Positions 27,801 through 34,779 of a DNA stretch of 64,000 nt are shown piece by piece. The stretch covers positions 124,001 to 188,000 of the forward strand of contig NZ_MJUX01000007.1 of assembly GCF_001927245.1 (NCBI RefSeq), read 5' to 3'. The stretch comes from Acuticoccus yangtzensis. Lineage in GTDB: Bacteria > Pseudomonadota > Alphaproteobacteria > Rhizobiales > Amorphaceae. Positions within the stretch are counted from its first letter, which is position 1. Every line of letters begins with the position of its first letter. Below the pieces are notes generated by a model. The model searched no databases. It had not been told where the DNA came from and saw nothing but the letters and a program-made list of their open reading frames with translations. The translations under genes and the position numbers were made by a program.

Positions 27801-28400
27801 TCAGGAACCGCTGCGCGCAGCGGCGCGGCCCAGAGACATGTCACAATAATCCGACAGCATTGCGATGGCCTCGGCGCGGTCGGGGGCGCGGTCTTGCAGG
27901 GCGGCGCGGATGTAGAGCCCGTCGATCAACGAGGCGAGGCCCTGCGCGATGCGGCGCGCCTCGTCCACGCCGGTGAGCTGGCGCAGGGCGTGGACGAGAT
28001 TGTCGTCGAGCCGGCGGGCATAGACGGCGAGGAGCCGCGCCGCATCCGGCGACTGGTTGGCGTGGACGTAGAAATTCAGCCAGGCGACGATGACGGCGGG
28101 GTGAAACTGGTCGGCGGTGAAGCAGGCGGCGAAGATCGCGTCGAGCCGCTGCCGCGGGGTCCGCGCTTCGGCCAAGAGTTCGCGTACGGTGGCGCCGAAA
28201 TCGCTGAGGATGCGGCGCATGGCCGCGAGCAGGATCTGCTCTTTGGATCCGAAATAATGATGGGCGAGGGCGGGAGAGACACCGGCGCGGCGGGCGATGC
28301 GCCCAACCGTCACGTCGAGGGAGCCCATGGTGCCGACCTCGACGATCGCGGCGCGGATGAGGGCGTCCTTTCGTAGAGGCTCCATCCCGATTTTTGGCAT
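27801..28400 (-). CDS. betI: TetR-family choline-responsive repressor BetI
   Basis: Repressor of choline-glycine betaine genes, 199 residues. The N-terminus MPKIGMEPLRKDALIRAAI and the helix-turn-helix VTVGRIARRAGVSPALAHHY are the BetI signature. The C-terminal ligand domain is of normal length. I chose ATG 28400; the six residues upstream in frame are not conserved. A perfect inverted repeat 47 nt upstream (28447-28466) is a likely operator, implying autoregulation and choline control of this operon. Confidence 0.92.
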   Translation of the reverse strand: MPKIGMEPLRKDALIRAAIVEVGTMGSLDVTVGRIARRAGVSPALAHHYFGSKEQILLAAMRRILSDFGATVRELLAEARTPRQRLDAIFAACFTADQFHPAVIVAWLNFYVHANQSPDAARLLAVYARRLDDNLVHALRQLTGVDEARRIAQGLASLIDGLYIRAALQDRAPDRAEAIAMLSDYCDMSLGRAAARSGS

Positions 28401-28868
28401 GATCGGCCGCTGTGTCACGTTGCGTCTGCGGCAGAGCTAGGGCGCCTTGATTGTCTCGTCAATCAACAAACATCACGGCCGTTTGACGCGCTGTCGCGAT
28501 GTGCGCTCTGCACTTCGAGGGGGTCTCGAATGCCGATTGTGTCGGATTGTTAACCGAAAAATTGCATTCCATCCCCGAAATGGGCTGGCACTGCGGCATC
28601 GATGTGCTAACGGATGGGTCCGCTCCGGCACGATAGGTCATTAGGGATGCGTTAGAGGCATGCCGTGACGGCATGGCGGCATACCCGCGCCGCACCATCC
28701 CTCTTGTGGATCAGCATAAGAACTGCTACTTAATCCACGTGGCCGGTGAGGAGCGGCCGCGCGGTGCTTTTGCATCGCTCGTATTTGCGCCGTGGCCCGG
28801 CGCCCCATCGGCCCTATATGTGCCGACACATCTCAATCACCGGTTAACCCCGAAGAAACGCGCCCGGC
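28401..28868. other. intergenic region between betI and the DEAD-box gene
   Basis: About 470 bp between divergent genes. Apart from the BetI operator it contains a perfect 7-3-7 palindrome, CATGCCG-TGA-CGGCATG, at 28659-28675. The remaining 190 bp before the helicase start may be a long 5' leader, which is usual for cold-induced genes. I see no credible reading frame and no clear promoter. Confidence 0.4.
28447..28466 (-). promoter_or_regulatory. putative BetI operator
   Basis: TTGATTG-N6-CAATCAA is a perfect 7+7 inverted repeat upstream of betI. Half-site sequence and spacing resemble BetI sites known from other proteobacteria (TTGAT...ATCAA type). Its position would let BetI block its own promoter. 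Confidence 0.65.
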
Positions 28869-30209
28869 ATGCGCCTCGGCGCACGGAAGTATCGTTTGAC
28901 GACATTTACGGACCTCGGCCTGTCCGAGCCCATCCTTCGCGCACTCGAAGCGCAAGGCTACAAAAACCCCACACCGATTCAAGCCAAGGTCGTCCCCGCC
29001 ATGATGGCGGAACGCGACGTCCTCGGTACCGCACAGACCGGTACCGGCAAAACCGCAGCTTTCACGCTGCCCATCATCCACCGTCTCATCGGCAAGGGTC
29101 GTCCCGAGCCGAAGACGTGCCGCGCCCTGATCCTTGCGCCGACCCGCGAATTGGCGGCGCAGATCGAGGAGAACGTGCGCGCTTACGCCGCCAATACGCG
29201 GCTGTCGAGCGCGGTCGTCGTCGGCGGCGTCAAGGCCGGCCCGCAGGAGCGCCGTCTGGCGCGCGGTGTCGACATTCTGATCGCCACACCCGGCCGGCTG
29301 GAAGACCACCTGCGCAACCGCGTTCTGACCCTCGGCGCCGTCGAAGTCGCCGTGCTAGACGAAGCGGACCAGATGCTCGACCTCGGCTTCATCCCGGCGA
29401 TCCGCCGCCTGTTCCGTCAGCTTCCGGCCGACCGACAGACGGCTCTCCTGTCGGCGACCATGCCGCCGGAGATCCGCAAGCTCGCCGCCGACTTCCTGGC
29501 CGAGCCGGAGGAGATCGCCGTCGCCCCGGTGTCCCGCCCGGTCGAGGCGATCGACCAGTCGGTCCGCCACATGGATGCCGGTGCCAAGCGCGACGCGCTG
29601 GCTGGCATCGTCTCGGGCAGCGACGTGGAGCGGGCGATCGTCTTCACCCGCACCAAGCGCGGCGCCGACCGCGTCTCGAAGAACCTCGAGACGGCCGGCT
29701 GTGCCTCCGTGGCGATCCACGGCAACAAGAGCCAGAACCAGCGCCAGCGCGCGCTGGACGCGTTCCGCGACGGCTCGGCCAAGGTGCTGGTGGCGACCGA
29801 CATCGCCGCCCGCGGCATCGACATTTCCGGCATTTCGCACGTCGTGAACTACGAGCTGCCGAATGTTCCGGAAGCCTACGTCCACCGCATCGGCCGCACA
29901 GCGCGCGCCGGCCGGTCGGGCGTGGCCGTCACCCTTTGCGCGCCTGACGAGCTGAAGCTCCTGCGCGACATCGAACGCCTGATCGGCCGCCGCCTGGCAG
30001 CCGAGAATGCACCCGCTTCGACGCCTGAGTCCGCCGCGCCGGCCCCGGCCGACAAGCGGTCCCGGCCCCGCCGCCGCAAGCCGGCCGCGTCGTCGAACCC
30101 GCAACACCGCCGCTCGGCTCCGGCCGACCGGCCCCGCACCGGTCCCCGCCGGACCAAGACTTCCACTTCGCGGCATGCATCCACCACCGCGCCGCAGCAG
30201 ACGATCTAG
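28869..30209 (+). CDS. DEAD-box ATP-dependent RNA helicase (RhlE-like)
   Basis: RNA helicase of 446 residues. Motifs in order: Q motif NPTPIQAKVVPAM, Walker A AQTGTGKT, PTRELAAQI, TPGRLEDHL, DEAD in VLDEADQMLDLG, SAT, then in the second RecA domain VFTRTKRGAD, ATDIAARGIDI and HRIGRTARAG. The C-terminal 75 residues are a basic Ser/Pro/Arg tail for RNA binding. The ATG at 28869 is used; TTG nine codons later is possible. CspA follows ten nt downstream, suggesting joint use in unfolding RNA at low temperature. Confidence 0.94.
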   Translation: MRLGARKYRLTTFTDLGLSEPILRALEAQGYKNPTPIQAKVVPAMMAERDVLGTAQTGTGKTAAFTLPIIHRLIGKGRPEPKTCRALILAPTRELAAQIEENVRAYAANTRLSSAVVVGGVKAGPQERRLARGVDILIATPGRLEDHLRNRVLTLGAVEVAVLDEADQMLDLGFIPAIRRLFRQLPADRQTALLSATMPPEIRKLAADFLAEPEEIAVAPVSRPVEAIDQSVRHMDAGAKRDALAGIVSGSDVERAIVFTRTKRGADRVSKNLETAGCASVAIHGNKSQNQRQRALDAFRDGSAKVLVATDIAARGIDISGISHVVNYELPNVPEAYVHRIGRTARAGRSGVAVTLCAPDELKLLRDIERLIGRRLAAENAPASTPESAAPAPADKRSRPRRRKPAASSNPQHRRSAPADRPRTGPRRTKTSTSRHASTTAPQQTI

Positions 30210-30218
30210 GAGACAACC

Positions 30219-30428
30219 ATGGCCACTGGTTCGGTCAAATGGTTCAACAGCACCAAAGGTTACGGGTTCATCGCGCCTGACGAGGGCGGCCAGGACGTGT
30301 TCGTGCACATCAGCGCCGTTGAGCGCGCCGGTATGCGCGACCTCGCGGAAGGCCAGAAGGTCTCTTACGAGATCGAAGTCGACCGCCGCCGCAACAAATC
30401 TTCGGCTGTGAACCTTCGCGCTCTCTAA
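30219..30428 (+). CDS. cspA: cold-shock domain protein
   Basis: 69-residue single-stranded nucleic-acid-binding protein with one cold-shock domain. RNP1 is KGYGFIAP (residues 13-20) and RNP2 is DVFVHIS (26-32). The start ATG 30219 follows AGGAG by four to five nt. It is co-transcribed with the upstream helicase and ends in a strong terminator. Members may act as RNA chaperones under cold or constitutively. Confidence 0.96.
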   Translation: MATGSVKWFNSTKGYGFIAPDEGGQDVFVHISAVERAGMRDLAEGQKVSYEIEVDRRRNKSSAVNLRAL

Positions 30429-30456
30429 GCGCCCCCATGTTTGGGACTACGATATG

Positions 30457-30484
30457 AAAAGCCGCCTTCGGGCGGCTTTTTTTA
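30457..30484 (+). terminator. intrinsic terminator after cspA
   Basis: GCCGCC-TTCG-GGCGGC stem with a stable tetraloop, followed by seven T residues and preceded by AAAA. Confidence 0.95.
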
Positions 30485-30580
30485 TGGGCTGGGCCGCCCC
30501 TTTGCGGTTGCTCTTTCCCCCCGCCCGGCCCACTTTCCCCGCCCCGACAACGATAAAAATAGACGACCGGAGGACTTCCC

Positions 30581-31492
30581 ATGACCCGCTATAACGGCGT
30601 GTGGCCCGTCGCCCCCACCCCCTTCAACGCCGACGGCACGCTCGACATCGAGGGCATGAAGCGCGTCATCGACTGCATCGTCGATTCGGGCGCCGACGGC
30701 GTCTGCATCCTCGCCAACTTCTCAGAGCAGTTCCTGCTTACCGACGAGGAGCGCGAGACGCTGACCCGCGTCAGCCTGGAGCACATGGCCGGGCGCATCC
30801 CGGTGATCGTCACCTGCTCGCATTATTCGACCGACATCGTCGTCTCGCGCGTGGCCAAGGCGAAGGCGCTCGGCGCCGCCATGGTGATGCTGATGCCGCC
30901 CTATCACGGCGCGCTCCTGAAGGGCACCGAGGCGCAGACCTACGAGCAGTTCGCCCGTGTGGGTGAGATCGGCCTGCCGATCATGATCCAGGACGCGCCG
31001 CTGTCGGGCGTGGAGCTGACGGTGCCGTTCCTGGTGCGTCTCGCCAAGGAGATCGAGGCGGTGCAATATTTCAAGATCGAGACCCCGCAGGCGGCGGCCA
31101 AGCTGCGCGGGCTGATCGCAGCGGGGGGCGACGCGATCGTCGGCCCGTTCGACGGTGAGGAGGGCATCACCCTGATGGCCGACCTCGACGCGGGCGCCAC
31201 CGGTTCGATGACCTCGGCCACCCTCCCCGACAAGGTGAAGCCCGTCCTGGCGGCCCACGCGGCGGGCGACCGCGCGACGGCGGCGGCGCTCTACAAGGAC
31301 ATTCTGCCGCTGATCAACTACGAGAACCGCCAATGCGGTCTGAGGGCCTGCAAGACGGTGATGATGGAAGGCGGCGTCATCAAGTCCGACGTCGTGCGCC
31401 ACCCGATGCCGCAGATCGCCCCGGCGACGCGCGAGGGCCTTCTGGAGCTCGCCCGCGAGGTGAACCCGCTCGCCCTCACCTGGGGCCGCTGA
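30581..31492 (+). CDS. dihydrodipicolinate synthase-family aldolase/dehydratase
   Basis: TIM-barrel class I aldolase family member, 303 residues. The Schiff-base lysine is Lys165 in QYFKIETP. The GTTGE substrate motif of true DapA is replaced by ANFSEQFLLTDEERE, so it is not lysine biosynthesis; this variant resembles 2-keto-3-deoxy-sugar-acid dehydratases. A sugar-acid or similar alpha-keto acid is the likely substrate. GGAGG lies 7 nt before ATG 30581. Element B begins 110 nt past its stop in the same sense. Confidence 0.88.
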   Translation: MTRYNGVWPVAPTPFNADGTLDIEGMKRVIDCIVDSGADGVCILANFSEQFLLTDEERETLTRVSLEHMAGRIPVIVTCSHYSTDIVVSRVAKAKALGAAMVMLMPPYHGALLKGTEAQTYEQFARVGEIGLPIMIQDAPLSGVELTVPFLVRLAKEIEAVQYFKIETPQAAAKLRGLIAAGGDAIVGPFDGEEGITLMADLDAGATGSMTSATLPDKVKPVLAAHAAGDRATAAALYKDILPLINYENRQCGLRACKTVMMEGGVIKSDVVRHPMPQIAPATREGLLELAREVNPLALTWGR

Positions 31493-31601
31493 CCCTTCCG
31501 CTTCGCACGGCGCCGCCGCCAACAGCGCAGCGATGCCACGCCCACTCCCCCGCGCGGCGCCACCGCCACCCGCGAGGCGCCCACGCACCTCGGGCCCGTT
31601 T

Positions 31602-31795
31602 GCCTGATCGCCGGAGCCGCCTTCGCACCAATCCCTTGGCGGAGATGGTGGTCCCTTGCCAAGGAGCCGAAGGCCGGCTTTAGCCGCTTGTCCTTGGCGA
31701 GGGGCCGCCATCTCTGCCACGCGGTGCAGGGCGGAGGTGGTTTCGGCGATCAGGCGGCCCCCTGATCGCTGGTGGGTCCCGAGCCCGCCGGAGGC
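31602..31795 (+). repeat. structured intergenic element, copy B
   Basis: Near-identical to copy A (six differences in 194 bp). Left outer arm 31602-31615, inner hairpin arms 31638-31665 and 31691-31718 (identical to copy A's), right outer arm 31742-31755, third arm 31761-31772. Two of the differences from A fall in the right arm and still allow G-U or A-U pairs. It lies between the aldolase gene (+) and the AcuI-like gene (-), ending 12 nt before the latter's stop. Confidence 0.9.
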
Positions 31796-31806
31796 TTCAG
31801 CGCCGC

Positions 31807-32808
31807 CTATTTCGCCATGTCGACGACGATGCGCCCGCGGATCTTCCCCTCGAGGATGGCGGTGCCGAGCGCGGGCACATCGGCCAGCGTCTTCTCCTCG
31901 ATCATCGCGTCCAGCAGACCCAGCGGCAGATCCTCAGCGATGCGGCTCCACGCGGAGAGGCGCGCCTCCCGCGGCTGCATCACCGAGTCGATGCCGAGGA
32001 GGTTGACCCCGCGCAGGATGAACGGGAGCACCGTCACGCCCTCGATCGCAGGACCGCCGGCGAGGCCGACAGCGGCGACGGAGCCGCCATACTGGATCAG
32101 CGTCAGGGCATGGGCGAGCATCGACCCGCCTACCGCGTCGATCGCGCCCGAATAGGTCTCGCGGCCGAGAGGGCGCTTGGGCGGGGCGGCGATGTCGCCG
32201 CGCGCCACGATGGTGGAGGCGCCGAGCGACTTCAGGTAGGTCTCCCACTCGGGCCGGCCGGTGACGGCGGCGACCTCGTAGCCGAGCTTGGCGAGGATCG
32301 CGACAGCGACGGACCCGACGCCGCCCGATGCGCCGGTGACGAGGACGGGCCGTCCGCCCGGCGTCAGGCCGTGGCCTTCCAGCGCCATCACGGACAGCAT
32401 CGAGGTGAGGCCCGCGGTGCCGACCGCCATCGCCTGGCGCTGGGTCAGGCCCTTGGGCAGAGGCACCAGCCAGTCCCCCTTCACGCGGGCCTTGTCGGCG
32501 TAGCCGCCCCACCAGATCTCGCCGACGCGCCAGCCGGTCAGAACCACCTCGTCGCCGGGGCTGTAACGCGGATCGTCCGACGCCTCGACGGTGCCCGCGA
32601 AGTCGATGCCGGGGACGTGCGGATAGTCGCGCACCAGCGCACCGCCGCCGGTCATGCACAGGCCGTCCTTGTAGTTCACCGTCGTGTAGTTGACGGCGAC
32701 GGTCACCATCTTGTCGCCGGCCTCGCCGGTGGGCAGGCGGTCCTCGCTGATGGTTTCGATGCCTGCGGTGATGCCGCTGTCGGTCTTGTCGACGATGAGT
32801 GCCCGCAT
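31807..32808 (-). CDS. acuI: AcuI-like NADPH acrylyl-CoA reductase / quinone oxidoreductase
   Basis: Zinc-independent MDR-family reductase, 333 residues. The N-terminal TTVNYKDGLCMTGG and YPHVPGIDFAGTV blocks and the nucleotide motif VTGASGGVGSVAVAIL (about residue 150) match AcuI, which reduces acryloyl-CoA to propionyl-CoA in DMSP and 3-hydroxypropionate metabolism and detoxifies acrylate. No other DMSP genes are in the window, so the physiological substrate is inferred from the family only. Confidence 0.85.
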   Translation of the reverse strand: MRALIVDKTDSGITAGIETISEDRLPTGEAGDKMVTVAVNYTTVNYKDGLCMTGGGALVRDYPHVPGIDFAGTVEASDDPRYSPGDEVVLTGWRVGEIWWGGYADKARVKGDWLVPLPKGLTQRQAMAVGTAGLTSMLSVMALEGHGLTPGGRPVLVTGASGGVGSVAVAILAKLGYEVAAVTGRPEWETYLKSLGASTIVARGDIAAPPKRPLGRETYSGAIDAVGGSMLAHALTLIQYGGSVAAVGLAGGPAIEGVTVLPFILRGVNLLGIDSVMQPREARLSAWSRIAEDLPLGLLDAMIEEKTLADVPALGTAILEGKIRGRIVVDMAK

Positions 32809-32878
32809 GGTCCTCTCCGGTTTCTGTCGTTGGGCGTGAACCTAGGTGACAGAGGCGGCCGGGTCGACCGTGCTTTCG

Positions 32879-33466
32879 CTACCCCTCGCTCCCCTCCCCC
32901 TCTCCGGTGCGACCCTTGCGGCGGCGCATGGGAAGAACATTGCCGGCCTTGTTCATGAGGTCGGTGACCCGTGCGCCGAGCGACAGGAGCTGCACCAGGC
33001 GGTCGGTGTCGAGCCCGTTCATGTCGTCGTACCAGCCGGTGAGAAGCTCGATCAGCGTGGTCAGCTCGGCGATGCGCTGGTCGGCGTAGGCGTCCCCCTC
33101 CAGCGTGTTGCGGGACATCTGAAGTTCGCGCAGCTTGGTGAGGGTGGGGTCGATCTCGCGCCGTTTGCGCTGCTCGACGAGGATGCGCACGATCTCCCAC
33201 AGGTCCGCGGGGGTCGTGAAATATTCCCGCCGGTCGCCGGGGAAGTGCTTCAGGCGGACCAGGGTCCAGGCCTGCAACTCCTTCAGCCCCATGGAGACGT
33301 TGGAGCGCGAGAAGCCCAGCGCGTCGGCGATCTCCTCGGCGTTCAGCGGACGCTCGGTGACGAAGAGCAGGGCGTAGATCTGGCCGACGGTGCGGTTGAT
33401 GCCCCAGCGCGACCCCATCTCGCCGAAGTGGAGGACGAATTCCTCCTGAAGCGGTGGCAGGTTCAC
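32879..33466 (-). CDS. GbsR/MarR-family transcriptional regulator
   Basis: Winged-helix regulator of 195 residues. The GbsR-type N-terminus EEFVLHFGEMGSRWGINRTVGQIYALLF precedes the HTH (EEIADALGFSRSNVSMGLKELQAW) and the wing (KHFPGDRREYF). The founding GbsR senses choline in Bacillus; here the betI-betA genes lie 5-8 kb away, but a link is not shown. The C-terminal helices end in a Lys/Arg/Glu tail. A perfect 15-bp palindrome sits 39 nt upstream of the start. Confidence 0.9.
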   Translation of the reverse strand: MNLPPLQEEFVLHFGEMGSRWGINRTVGQIYALLFVTERPLNAEEIADALGFSRSNVSMGLKELQAWTLVRLKHFPGDRREYFTTPADLWEIVRILVEQRKRREIDPTLTKLRELQMSRNTLEGDAYADQRIAELTTLIELLTGWYDDMNGLDTDRLVQLLSLGARVTDLMNKAGNVLPMRRRKGRTGEGEGSEG

Positions 33467-33504
33467 GGGCGGCTCCTCGCACGCGGCCCCAACGGCCGCA
33501 GGTT

Positions 33505-33519
33505 AGCACTTAAAGTGCT
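33505..33519. promoter_or_regulatory. palindromic candidate operator upstream of the GbsR gene
   Basis: AGCACTT-A-AAGTGCT, a perfect 7-1-7 palindrome, 39-53 nt upstream of the regulator's start. It is the AT-richest part of that gap and a natural place for autoregulation by a dimeric MarR-type protein. Confidence 0.5.
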
Positions 33520-33616
33520 CGCGGCCGGCTTCACAATCCCCGAGCGGCACAGAGGCGTATCACGCCTCGCGCAAAACGGCCGGATCGCCGCATATCAGGC
33601 TGCGGCAAGGGACGAG

Positions 33617-33641
33617 CCGGGGCGCCGTGCGGGCGCCCCGG
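33617..33641 (-). terminator. GC-rich hairpin downstream of fbpA
   Basis: CCGGGGCGC / GCGCCCCGG, nine perfect pairs with a 7-nt loop, lies 15 nt past the fbpA stop. There is no T-tract on the minus strand, so it may stabilise the 3' end or act with Rho rather than be a classic intrinsic terminator. Confidence 0.45.
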
Positions 33642-33655
33642 ACCTGCGGCCCGGC

Positions 33656-34663
33656 TTATTTATAGCCGACCTCGTTATAGATCATCTGTGCGGTGTTGCT
33701 GGCCGCGGCGACCTCGCCGAGCGGCACCTCGTCGGGGCGGAACTCACCCATGGTCTTGGCCGCCTCGGAGGGCTCCAGGCCTTCGACGACCGGGAACTCG
33801 TTGTTGCCGTCGGCGAGCAGCTTCTGCGCCTCGGGCGTCAAGGTGAAGGCGATCAGCTTGCGCGCATTCTCCACGTTCGGCGCCGTCTTCACGATGCCGA
33901 TGGCGGAGATGTTGATATGCGTGCCGGTGGTCTCCTGATTCGGCCAGGAGATGCCGATGTCTTCGATGCCTTCGGTCAGGCCCGACACCTCACCGGCAAG
34001 GCCGCGCGCGAAGTAGTAGTGGTTCGCCAGCGCGATGTCGCATTCGCCGGACACGATGCCGCGCAGCTGATCGGTGTCGCCGCCGACGGGGTCACGGGCG
34101 AGGTTGTTCATCACGCCGGTCGCCCATTCACGCGCGGCGTCTTCGCCTTCGTGGACGATGATGGAGGCCAGCAGCGACTGCATGTAGACGTTCGACGAGG
34201 AGCGGGTGCAGACGAGGCCCTTATATTTCGGGTCCGCCAGATCGTCGTAGGTCTTCGGCGGGTCCGTCACGTCGTTTTTGTCGTAGAAGATGACGCGGGC
34301 GCGGGTGGAAAAGGCGGTCCAATCGTCGGTGCGCAGGTTGGCGGGCACCTCGTCTTCCAGCTCCGGCATGTTCAAGGGCTGGAAGATGTCCGCCTCGTCG
34401 GCGCGGGCGACGCGGCCGACGTCGACGGTGATGAACACGTCGGCGGCGCCGAGGTCGCCCTCGGAGCGGATCCGCTCGATGAGGACGTCGGCATCGTCTT
34501 CGATGCGGTTGACGCTGATGCCGGTCGCCTCGGTGAAGGCGCCGAAGAATGCGTCGTCCGTGTCATAGTGGCGCGAAGAGTAGACGTTGACTTCTTGCGC
34601 GGTGGCGGCCGTTCCCGTGATGAGGAGGGCCGCGAGGGCGCCGGTGGCAATTTTTGTCGTCAC
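33656..34663 (-). CDS. periplasmic Fe(3+)-binding protein (FbpA/FutA family)
   Basis: Iron ABC-transporter solute-binding protein, 335 residues, with a signal peptide ending near ATAQEV. The mature N-terminus VNVYSSRHYDTDDAFF and the iron-ligand tyrosine pair in ALANHYYFARGLAG are typical. GTG 34663 is the start: AAGGAG is spaced six nt upstream (34670-34675). No permease or ATPase gene is adjacent, so its transporter must be elsewhere. The promoter carries a palindrome suited to a Fur-superfamily (Irr/Fur) regulator. Confidence 0.92.
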   Translation of the reverse strand: MTTKIATGALAALLITGTAATAQEVNVYSSRHYDTDDAFFGAFTEATGISVNRIEDDADVLIERIRSEGDLGAADVFITVDVGRVARADEADIFQPLNMPELEDEVPANLRTDDWTAFSTRARVIFYDKNDVTDPPKTYDDLADPKYKGLVCTRSSSNVYMQSLLASIIVHEGEDAAREWATGVMNNLARDPVGGDTDQLRGIVSGECDIALANHYYFARGLAGEVSGLTEGIEDIGISWPNQETTGTHINISAIGIVKTAPNVENARKLIAFTLTPEAQKLLADGNNEFPVVEGLEPSEAAKTMGEFRPDEVPLGEVAAASNTAQMIYNEVGYK

Positions 34664-34735
34664 GCTCAGCTCCTTAAACCTGAGCGCAAGCCCCTAATCG
34701 TCGCCAAAGTTGGCGTCAACTGCCGGACGAAACTA

Positions 34736-34769
34736 TAGATTTATACTGAATCTAAAGTACATCCGGCAA
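34736..34769 (-). promoter_or_regulatory. fbpA promoter with overlapping palindrome
   Basis: Minus-strand -35 TTGCCG (34769-34764) and -10 TATAAA (34745-34740) are 18 nt apart. The inverted repeat TAGATT-N7-AATCTA (34736-34754) covers the -10 box, so a bound repressor would block polymerase. The AT-rich half-sites resemble Irr/Fur-type iron boxes of alphaproteobacteria, though not an exact consensus. Confidence 0.55.
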
Positions 34770-34779
34770 GAGTGCGACA

